A stretch of DNA of 64,000 bases from Psoroptes ovis (lineage: Eukaryota > Arthropoda > Arachnida > Sarcoptiformes > Psoroptidae): positions 1,426,001-1,490,000 of the forward strand of contig PQWQ01000004.1 of assembly GCA_002943765.1 (NCBI GenBank), read 5' to 3'. Under the pieces are notes generated by a model. The model had not been told where the DNA came from and did not search any database. It saw only the letters and a list, made by a program, of their open reading frames with translations. Below, one piece after another: positions 40,555 to 50,344 of this stretch. How positions within the stretch are numbered: the stretch's first letter is position 1; the number at the start of each line of letters is the position of its first letter. The position numbers were made by a program, and so were the translations under genes.

Positions 40555-40990
40555 TACAAAAACATATATACCCAACAATCCATCCATAATTTCTTTTGAT
40601 ATTAGTTTTTTATTAAAAATGAAATTATAATAATGATGAACATAATAATAATAAAACAAGATGCTACATTTATGAAAACATTTCAATTTGCATAAATATA
40701 TCATCATTTATATTTATTTATTTTTAAATATATTTGGAATATAATATTCATGTATTAATATTTAAATAAATATTAATATATACGCATTTTCAATGCATTT
40801 CAAATATTTTTTATATTTTTTTAAGAAATATTTTATAATTTATTAAAAGTTTATTTATCTATTTATTTATTTTTATTTCAAATTTTTTTTTGAAATTATT
40901 TCTTGAAATTATCATATTCAAAAATATTCAAATATTCAAATATTTGAAATGACGACTGAATATTATTATTATGATCATCATGTTTATTTA

Positions 40991-41070
40991 ATGGGTTGTC
41001 CGAAAAGTTTTTGCCGATTATATCGTAGGGAATGATGAGAAAATCGGCAAGAACTTATCGGACAACCTAA
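40991..41070 (+). mobile_element. Mariner-type MITE, copy 5 (80 bp)
   Basis: It starts ATGGGTTGTCCGAAAAG and ends CTTATCGGACAACCTAA, flanked by TA (40,989-40,990 and 41,071-41,072). The inner sequence CCGATTATATCGTAGG is shared with copy 4 on the other strand and, in diverged form, with copy 1. Confidence 0.87.
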
Positions 41071-41244
41071 TAGTTTTGAATTTATTCAAGATTAGTTTTA
41101 TTTTTTTTGGTAGTTTATTATTCACGTAAATATATATTTTTCTGATATATATCTTCTTCACATAGAATATATGCAATTATTTACATATCTTTTTATCATT
41201 TTTTGAAAGTTAAGTTCTATACATTTTGATTTGTATATACTGTT

Positions 41245-41326
41245 TGAGGTTGTCCAAAAAGTTTTTGCCAATTTTCAATGAACCTTTGCATTTGATTCAT
41301 AAGTGAAAACTTATTGGACATCGTTA
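41245..41326. mobile_element. Mariner-type MITE, copy 6 (degenerate)
   Basis: The left end TTGAGGTTGTCCAAAAAG is recognisable. The right end (CTTATTGGACATCGTTAA) has several changes, and the TA duplication is not preserved on the left. It lies about 175 bp from copy 5. Confidence 0.65.
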
Positions 41327-41448
41327 AAATGAAAATATCATTAAAAAATGATCACGATCAATTTTATTTTTACTGCTGCTGCTGTTGCTGTTGCTGATAA
41401 CTAAAAAAAAAATGATTGAAAAAATTGATTTAAAAAAATGATGAATGA

Positions 41449-41500
41449 TTCAATTCAATTCAATTCAATTGATTTGATTGAATCGAATTGAATTGAATTT
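41449..41500. repeat. Self-complementary GAATT pentamer array
   Basis: CAATT units are followed by GAATT units around a TTGATTTGATTG centre, giving a potential hairpin like the one at 1491-1555. Confidence 0.75.
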
Positions 41501-41632
41501 TTTTTTCCAATTTGATTTTTCAATCAAATTTCCAGTTTTTCTGTGCTGTTTTTTTTTTCATTTCACAAACACAAATTTTAGACACAACTATCTGAACACA
41601 GCTATGGACAGCTTTATACGCATACATTCGAT

Positions 41633-41680
41633 GCCTTATACCTTATACCTTATATCTAACCTCATACCTTACCTTATACA
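41633..41680. repeat. CCTTATA minisatellite
   Basis: Repeated ACCTTAT(A) units with small variants (ATCTAAC, CTCATA) over about 48 bp. Confidence 0.7.
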
Positions 41681-43351
41681 TCAAAATTGATACCTCAATG
41701 CAAGCCAGTAATAAGCCAGGTATAAGCTACAAGGTATAGAAAACCAGCAAAAATTGCTTGAGAGACCGTTGATGATGTTATCTCTTCTAGCAAAAATTTC
41801 TTTACCATCATCATCATTATGATCATTATTGAACGAAAAAAAAAACAAAAACAAAAACCTTTCCGGGTATACAAAATATGAATGTATTAATACATACATC
41901 TTTTTGAACAAAAAATGTATGAGGGTATTTTTTCTCTCTGACTCTCTATGTTAGATATTCAACAGATAATTATAATCGATTAGAATTTTTGTTTTTGAAA
42001 AAAAAAAAACAAAAATATTTTTAGAAACATTAACAGCCCAATACAAACACATGCACATGCATTATCATATGGTCACTATCTTGATGATTTTCGCTTGTTT
42101 GTTTGTTTGTTTGTTGTTGTTGGTTGGCTTCAATACAATATTTCAATACATTTTCGATACATTTGAATAATGATAATGATGATGATGATGATGAACTTTC
42201 TACTTCAATTTGGCCAATTATTATCTATGGTAATTTTTCCACTAGGATCTTCAATCTGTATATCTGATATTTCTTATCTTTGTTCAATGAAATTTATATA
42301 TTCATTCATTTGTTCATTTGATTCAGGCTTGGTTCTAGACTGCAACAACAACAACAACCATTGAATGATATGGCTGATTGGTTGGCCCTAATTGATGACC
42401 TTTTGTTTTTTAAGAATTTTTTTCTGAAATTTTTTCGAGATATTTTTCTTCAAATTTTTTTTCCATTCCATAACCACCTCATACCTTCCATATCTCTTGA
42501 CCACAAAAATTTGAACAACAACATGAATTATGGTATAATTCATTGGTATAATTGACTGAAAATCTACCTGAAAATTCATTGGTATAATTGAATTCAGTGA
42601 AAATATTCACTTGAAAATCCACAGAAAAAACACTGACCAAAAATTTTAGTACAAAAAACAAAACAACATCAACAGAAGCAATGAATTCAAAATATTTCAT
42701 TTTCATTTTTGAAAAAAAAAATCCTTTCAAAATAGATTTTCTTGATTTATATGTATTGAAAAATACTCTATTCCTAATGCCTATTCCTATGTCTATTTCA
42801 AATACCTTGATTCTTATATATACCTTAAACCAATTACAAAACACAAACAGTGAAACACTAATAAATTGTCCGTGAAATTAAATCAATTCGTCTACTCCAC
42901 CCTTGGTGGAGAATTTTATTTTTTCACAAAGAAAAAATTTAAAACTCGGACTAATAATAAAATGTGAAAACAATGTGATTAATGTTTTTTGTATATTTCA
43001 GTGTTTAGATGTATTGAAATGTATAAATTTCAATGTAATTAAGTACATGTGTGATGATATCACATATATTGAATTAGTATGAAATATATATGACAATTGT
43101 GATTTCATACTAATTACGAATCAGCTTGTTATGATCACAATACATGAATACATGATGCATCACCAACGAAATTTTTTCCTTTTTTTCCATTTCATTTCTG
43201 GTCCAAATTAGATTTATTATCATCATCATCATCATCATCATGAGCCACAGAAATATTTCGAATCTATCAATTGTACGTCTTTAATTTGATTTTATTTCAT
43301 TTTTTTTGCCATTGAAAAGCCCTATGGCAATTTTCTGTCCATCTTAATACG

Positions 43352-43374
43352 TACACACACACACACACACACAC
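43352..43374. repeat. (AC)n microsatellite
   Basis: About eleven AC units in tandem. Confidence 0.95.
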
Positions 43375-43858
43375 GCTATTATCATCATCATCGACTACAA
43401 CATCGATAGCAGCAGTAAACACTGTCATAGCATTTAATATGTGAATATTTCAGCTGAATATATGTAGAAAATTTTCAATCCACTTTAATCTATCATTTGC
43501 AATTGATCGATAGATATATTCAAAAGATAAATGAACGATCGGATAGGATAGATCGATTAAAACATTACTTTCACAATGTATTTCTATATGTTAGTGTTTC
43601 GGTACTTGTTCTTTGAATTTTGTTTTGAATTTCATTTCATTTTTCTTAAAGAAATGAAAATAATTTACTTCAAATAACAGAAATGATTGTACAGACAACA
43701 ATGATGACAAGTATTGAAAAACATTGTGGCCCAACATCAGGTAAATGTTTGCCAAATAAAAATGGAAAAATGAATACAAATGAATTCGGCACGACTTATA
43801 AGCTGAAATGTACACCGAAAAGCTGTGTATGATACATCATCATCATCATCATTGTCAG

Positions 43859-43882
43859 GTGTGTGTGTGTGTGTGTGTGTGT
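43859..43882. repeat. (GT)n microsatellite
   Basis: About twelve GT units, 35 bp before the hAT-type MITE. Confidence 0.95.
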
Positions 43883-43917
43883 ATGTATTGAATACAAACT
43901 GTTGAACTGAATTAAAT

Positions 43918-44028
43918 CAGTGACTTTCAACCTTTTTTCGCGTTGCGGTTACAAAATTTAAAAATTTCCGAAATTCGGTGGTACAATTTTGCTAAAAGTG
44001 CTGCAGCACAAGTGGTTGAGAATCAGTG
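43918..44028. mobile_element. hAT-type MITE (about 111 bp)
   Basis: The left end CAGTGACTTTCAACC and right end GGTTGAGAATCAGTG are imperfect inverted repeats matching the CAGTGNTTCTCAACC type of terminus common in hAT transposons. The interior includes TTTTCGCGTTGCGG, also typical of hAT derivatives, and lacks coding capacity. I could not identify a clean 8-bp target-site duplication, which suggests an old insertion. Confidence 0.7.
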
Positions 44029-44689
44029 TATCATCGACCATTACTTGTTGGTTATATACAGTTGTTGTATGTATGTGTTGATCATCTATTCGTACATTTA
44101 CGTACCTACAAACGTACATAAACGATATATATTTATCCATACAAACATTCAATATTCAGCCAGAGAAAATGGCTAACGAAAATAAACAAAGAAAAAAACT
44201 CTAATTAATGGTTGGCATTATTATCATCAGCATTTAATATTTCAACGACGAAGAAGAAAAAGTAAAAAGAAAAAAATCCTCAGGTCAATCTTCAATTTTC
44301 TACCTTACCTTCTCACCTTATATAAAAATACATACAAACGCATAGATATTGCTATTTTCTGTTATTTCATTTCGTTGTTCATTTCATTCATTTTCATTTA
44401 ATAAAACAATTTTTTTCTGAGTTGAGCTGCGCATTCTTGAACAAAAAGCTAAAACACTGAAAAATGATGCTAAATGCTTGCTGACTGCGCTCGCTGACTT
44501 CTCGCTTGCTTTATTATTATCGATTTTCCTTTTTTTTTCCTTCATTCATTGCATTGAATTTTTAATGTGCATAATAATAATAATAAAACGTGCGTGAGAA
44601 TAATAAAGAGCTATAATCAATGAATGAATGGATGGTTGTGATATAATCAAACGAAATGAAAAAATGATGTTTAAAATTGCGAATAAGCT

Positions 44690-44945
44690 TTCTACAGTGA
44701 AAAGCGAGCAAGCGCCAAGTGAAGTATAAGAGGAGAAAAAGTAGAAGTCTTGAACTCGCAGGGAAAAGCAGAGGAGAAGGAGAAATTTGGGGAAAGCAAA
44801 GGTGAAGTTGAATTCGAACTGCCACCAGGGGGAAATTAAAGGAGAAGGAAAAGCTGCTGAAGGGGAAAGCAAAATAGGAGAATTAGGAGAAGTTGTTGAA
44901 TGGGGGGGGGAAATGAGGAGCAGGAGGAGTGAAATGCTGTAACCA
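44690..44945. repeat. Purine-rich tract with a degenerate internal duplication
   Basis: About 250 bp with strong purine bias on the plus strand (GGAGAAGG, GGGGAAAGCAAA, AGGAGAAG, G8). Two segments (about 44,773-44,835 and 44,838-44,910) share the order GGAGAAGG - GGGGAAAGCAAA - GAAGTTG and look like a diverged tandem duplication. No plus-strand frame stays open for more than about 50 codons. Confidence 0.6.
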
Positions 44946-46245
44946 CCATTAATCATAATAAGAGAGCTGTCAAAATAAATCATTTATTTTGAATTCAAAA
45001 AATTCATATTTTCAATGCAGCATATTTCTATGCACATATTTATTGATCGATTAAAATAATGATAAAAATAATAATAATAATTCATCTAAACATATTTTGA
45101 TTATCATCGAACAATTTTGCTGTTGTTGATGTTTGTTGCATTTCATCCATGCATCGATATGCAAATTTAGCGATCACACACAGAAATTTCGGTCCACCAC
45201 CGAACACCATTATGCTGAATTCTTAGCATGCAGTACGATTGAGCCGATTGTGGATGGATTTTGAAGCCAATTTTTCCCAACAATTTTTTTGATTTAAATC
45301 AAAGTTTACATCGTAGTTGATTGACGTAGTGAATTCTACTCTATCGAAAGCATCCATAGAATTTTCATTTATTTCCAAAAAGAAAAAAAAAAGATAATTT
45401 AAAGGTGAAAAATATTTAACCATTGAATAAAAATGCGCAAACCCTCCAAAACCCTCCAATTTTTTTTTCATTTAATTGTAAGGCGAAGAAACAAAGCAAA
45501 GCAAGCTGAAAAAAATAAAGGTGTGATACCTTCATCAAAGCATTTATTTTGTGTGATTTAAATCATTTCGTTTTCTCATTATTTTTTCCAATTCTTTATT
45601 CGTTTGAATTCAAATGACTTGTTGCATTGATCTAGAAGATGATGATTATGATGAGGATCATCATCATCATCATCATCATTATCAACATTATCAATGATCG
45701 ACACCTTTAAAACCAGTGATGATGATCAGCATGATGAGGAAAAAAAATAAGAAAATCAAATCAAATCAAAATCACAATAAATCTTTACAAGTCGAGTTTT
45801 ATTATAAGGTTAAACCGGTCTTCATCTGCTTCATTTTTCATCTTCTTTTATTCATCATTATTATTATTACAATTATCTTTATAATTCTTAAATATATTCT
45901 TACAAATCACATCACACTTTTTGTTGATTTCGTTATTTTCTTCGGAATGAAAAAATGATTCTTTTGTCAATTAGCATTATTATTCACAAAAACATTCTCG
46001 GTGAAATAAAGAGGTACACACACAGAGATGATATGGGTACACCGAGAGCTCATATCCGCAGATATAAATGAATAATTAGCAAAGATTTCGATTGTATCTT
46101 TGGATGTATTGAAATGCATTCAATCACACAATTAATTGTATCATCATTATAACTGTTCGAATGTCTTATTGAATGTCTTACGAATGTCTTTGATTAAATG
46201 TCCAAAGTATTCAAATGTACGGACATAACAATTTTGCATCGGGTA

Positions 46246-46265
46246 TTTTTTTTTTTTTTTTTTTT
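46246..46265. repeat. Poly(T) tract
   Basis: Twenty consecutive T. Confidence 0.9.
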
Positions 46266-46410
46266 GATAAATGATAAACTGTATTTTTTTTCAATATCTC
46301 AAATAATTATTTCAAATTCGTTTGAAAAATATTTGAAAAAAATTGCCTCTGGTCAAAAATAATTATTATTATTTTTAATGATAATAATCAGCGATATTAA
46401 TGATAATCAT

Positions 46411-46440
46411 CCATTCATTCATTCATTCATTCATTCATTT
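46411..46440. repeat. (CATT)n microsatellite
   Basis: About seven CATT units. The same tetramer (or its complement AATG) recurs across the window, for example at 14,844-14,870 and 29,614-29,635. Confidence 0.9.
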
Positions 46441-47867
46441 ATTTAATCATTCATTGATTCATTTATCTTTATACATCATAATGATAATGATGATGATGAT
46501 GATGAAATGATTGATGTACATTTTTCGTTTTCTGATTTCTTGCATTTTTCTTAGATATTTCTCAAAAAAAAAAAAAAAATATTGGAATATTTATAAATGT
46601 GTGTGGACAATTAATCAATAAAATGAAATGAAATGAAAAATATTTTCATTTGGAAAACAGCAAAAAAAATAATAATATTAATAATCAACACTTTGTGTAT
46701 GTGGAAGTAAGTAAAAAAAAAAAATATAAAATGGATAAATATAAATATAAATATTTCAAGGAAGAAATTGAATTAAATTAAATTTAATTCTCAATAATTC
46801 AATTCAATTCAATAATAATAATCTTTAATAATCAATTAATTATATCAAACCATATCCGAAACGAATTGACGACATTTGAAATATTTTTTTTGTATTTTCG
46901 TATTTCTTAAATAAAATTTCATAAATATTTTTTACGCAAGTAAAATGAAAAATAAAAAAATAAAATAAAAAAAGAAAATCAATCAATCTAATTAAACTTT
47001 GAGCACATTTTTGAATCGGGATTTTTTTTCTTCACCATTCAGATCTTAGATCATTGACCATTGGCCATTGTGATCATTTGACCGGTAAATAATGAGGATC
47101 ATATCCTCTAAAAAAAGTAAAAGATATTTTTGAAATATGATATATTCATTCATTCCTTTCAATCGAAAATGATTTGAATAATCTTACAGAATTTTTTCAA
47201 AAAAAAAATCCTCATCATGTAAGGCTATACATTTAATGCGATCTTTTGCATTTACATTTAAAATCAAAATTCAATGAATTCAAAATTGAATGAATTTAAA
47301 ATTAGTGAATATATATTTGATTGAAAACTATACTACGAATACCAATAATAATAATAATCATCATCATCATCATATCTTCTTCATTTCACTGGTCATCATC
47401 AAATCATCGCAATCATTTTTTTATTTTCAAAAATAATCTAAATGAAATGATAATAACCAATGAAAAAAATTGAAAAAAAAAATTCAAAGATAAAGTGGAC
47501 CGCATCATCATCATTTTAATTCTTATTCGTCTTTTAAATTAGATGCAAAAATACTAATATTGTATCCATACATGAGTTTTATATACGAATTTATACTCGA
47601 ATATATACACGAATTAATATATTGACAAAATGTCATTTTATGTCGGTAAAAACAAAAAACTAAAGAAAAAAATACTAAAAAAACAATTTCAAAAGATATT
47701 GACATATTCATCATCACTGCCATCATTATTATTATCATCATTTTATCCTTATTGCACGTTATCATAATTAGTTGAATGAATATTATTATTACTATTGCAG
47801 GCATTTTCATTTATTCATTTATTTTTTTTCCATGTTTCTAATTTTTGTCTAATGTTTTAATGTTCAG

Positions 47868-47924
47868 GTAAGGCTATTCTACCGAGGCTGTGATGGCTTG
47901 CAAGCTTTAGCAGTATACCTTCGG
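47868..47924 (+). other. Candidate 57-nt coding microexon
   Basis: The acceptor TTTTAATGTTCAG and donor TTCGG|GTAAGG enclose 19 codons in phase 0-0 (VRLFYRGCDGLQALAVYLR). The other two frames contain stops. GC content is higher than the surroundings. I do not recognise the peptide, and no flanking partner exon with matching phase was found. Confidence 0.25.
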
Positions 47925-48437
47925 GTAAGGGTACGAATGATGCTCGTTGATGTGGATGCATGTTTATATCACACACATATATGTGCACATAATGATTATT
48001 TTACTGGTCATTTTCATTTTATTTTCGATTCAAATATTTTTTTTTCATCATTGAAAATTGCTTTTATTTCTTTTTTAGATTAGATTTTACCAATGATGTA
48101 CATTAAGCAGCAACAACAATTTTTTTTATCAGTTTAATTTTGTAATTTTATAAAATTTTTAAATTTTTCGAATTCAATTTTTATTGAAATTTCAAAGAAT
48201 TTTTCAAAGCTTAAAAAAGCAAAGAGGTGGTATGCAAAACATAATTTTCATTCTATGCAATTTCATATGATTTGATTTTTCATTTCGAAAAAGTTTTCAA
48301 AGCAAAAATAAGTTTTCAAATGTATCCATCATTCGTCCATTCATTGACGAACAACGACGAATAGCCCACCTAATTCACCAACAATAATTGATGATTGTAT
48401 TTTTCTATTATTATCATTATTTTCATCTGATCAAACA

Positions 48438-48468
<31 letters not shown>
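48438..48468. repeat. (ATG)n microsatellite
   Basis: About ten ATG units in tandem. Confidence 0.95.
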
Positions 48469-48471
<3 letters not shown>

Positions 48472-49191
48472 TTGAACATCGAACAAAAAACGCCTAAGAA
48501 TCATTTTTTCATTTTTTATTATTTTTTAGATAAAAAAAATGAAATGGTGCCTTAAGGCTGAACATGTGAAACGACTAAAATTCTTTTGATGTTTGGACCG
48601 TCATCATTCGTCATTCATTCTCGATCTCTACATCTCTCTCTCTTGATGATGAACTTTGACCCTCGATGGTTTCTGGCTAACCATTTCAATGAGTGCTTTT
48701 TGTACATATTCTCTAAGCATTATTGACAAGCGTATTGAACATACGAAGATGATTTATGCATGTGAATCAATATTGATTTCTATTGTGATTTTTTTAGACC
48801 AAAATTTCGTCCAAGATCATTTCAAAACATTGTTTAAAGCATCGTCTATTGGTTGAATTTTTTTTAGAAATTTTCAAAAATTCAAAAATTTTATTTCATA
48901 TTTGTGGTGTCCGATGGCGGTGATGGACATTCGAAATTTTAAAAAATCATCATTTAAAGACATTATCAATGAATGAATGAATGAATTGATTCATTGTTTT
49001 CATTTTTATTTTCATTTTCCATTTCATTTCTGCTGCTGCTTATTTCATCATCAAATCATGTTTCATTGCATCATTTTGATCATTTGATGTTGTATTTCAT
49101 CATTTGATCATTTTGATCGAATGGCCATTTTCGCTGAATGATTCGCTTATAATTTACATAATTTTCTATGTATTTTGTATTTTTTACTTTC

Positions 49192-49215
49192 AAAAAAAAA
49201 AAAAAAAAAAAAAAA
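49192..49215. repeat. Poly(A) tract
   Basis: Twenty-four consecutive A. I checked for a retrotransposed copy upstream and saw none. Confidence 0.9.
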
Positions 49216-50148
49216 TTGTAGACAATGAAGTGCATTTTAGCCAGCGAACACAATGGTGTTTGTATGATACCTTTTTGTACAAACTCTCTCTCGCTTGTTA
49301 TTATTGTTATTGCTGCTGCTGTTGTTGCTATACATTGGTGCCGGATCTGCCCGATATTTGACCTCGATCACGATCATAAAATTATAAAATAAAAAAATAA
49401 AAATAAAATTATTTTATTGATATTTAAACATTTGAATATCTATGATCTTAGATGTATTCATCATCGAAACGAAAAAAAAACGAGATTTCTGATTTTGAAT
49501 TTTTAAATTTTCATTTTTTTAAGTACCTTGTAAAATATTGCAAAACTAATCAGGAAAAAAAATTCAAGATTTCACTGCCATCTAACAATTTTCGAGCATT
49601 TGGCCCTTGACTAAGAAACAAAAATAAAATTTTTGTTGAACCAAAGACCTCTTAAGACCTTATAACACATTGAAACCATATGCAAATTGAAACTGCAATT
49701 TAAAGTAAAATTCAGATTTAAATGATTGGCATAATCTTAGACGCATTTAGCCAGTGCAAGACGAGATGGTCTCGACTTTGATTTTTGTTGCTTAATTTGA
49801 TCAGCCCGTTTGGAGCTCGGGCACCGGGTCACTTAAACATCAAAAAATGTGACAGCCTCTGAACAGGAGAAAAAATCCCCAGCTGTCAAGTGGCTGAACT
49901 GTATGAAAACGAAAACAGAATAACATAAAATACAAAAGTCAAATTGTTTCTTGAATTCTAGTTGTGATGATGATAATGATAATAAAGTTAAAATTCAATG
50001 AGCCATTCAATGAGAAGCGCATGTCGACCGATTCGACAAACGAAAAAAAAGAGGAAAAATTCCTAAAATCTTTCAAATTATGTGACCAAAACAATGTTTG
50101 GTGTTTTATGATAAGAAATTTTTTTATATTTCATATTTCCTCATCTAG

Positions 50149-50276
50149 GATATGATGATCCTGATGACAGGCAATTTGACGTCGAAACACGTACCAAACG
50201 AACCATCAACACAGACTTATATGACAGCGACACGTGCACGAAATCAACAAAATTTGGTGATGTGAATTTGAACTAA
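50149..50276 (+). other. Candidate terminal coding exon
   Basis: A pyrimidine-rich acceptor (ATTTCCTCATCTAG) opens a 128-nt segment in phase 1. It encodes 41 varied residues (YDDPDDRQFDVETRTKRTIN..., ending DVNLN) and then TAA. AATAAA follows 62 nt after the stop. Composition and codon variety look like real coding sequence and differ sharply from neighbouring repeats. I do not recognise the protein. It could join in frame to the candidate exon ending at 40,254. Confidence 0.3.
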
Positions 50277-50338
50277 TCAGATAAGCATTTATTTTTTATA
50301 AATTCATATATTTAGCAGCAATTCATCATCATCATGTG

Positions 50339-50344
50339 AATAAA
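50339..50344 (+). terminator. Possible polyadenylation signal for the candidate terminal exon
   Basis: AATAAA located 62 nt after the stop at 50,274-50,276. This hexamer is common in A/T-rich DNA, so it is only weak support. Confidence 0.2.

Noticed and set aside
42895..42911. CTCCACCCTTGGTGGAG hairpin followed by T-rich sequence, resembling a bacterial terminator
   Set aside because: The context is eukaryotic nuclear DNA with no gene ending nearby. It is also not the histone stem-loop.
44546..44983. A 145-codon minus-strand frame
   Set aside because: It is the pyrimidine complement of the purine-rich tract, giving Ser, Leu, Pro and Phe runs. It has no domain and its start lies outside the tract.
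48656..48856. A 66-codon plus-strand frame with varied residues
   Set aside because: It starts at TTG, no splice sites bound it, and no family is recognised. It is too weak to list.
49192..49215. A24 tract considered as the tail of a retroposed element
   Set aside because: No element body, promoter boxes or target-site duplication were found upstream.
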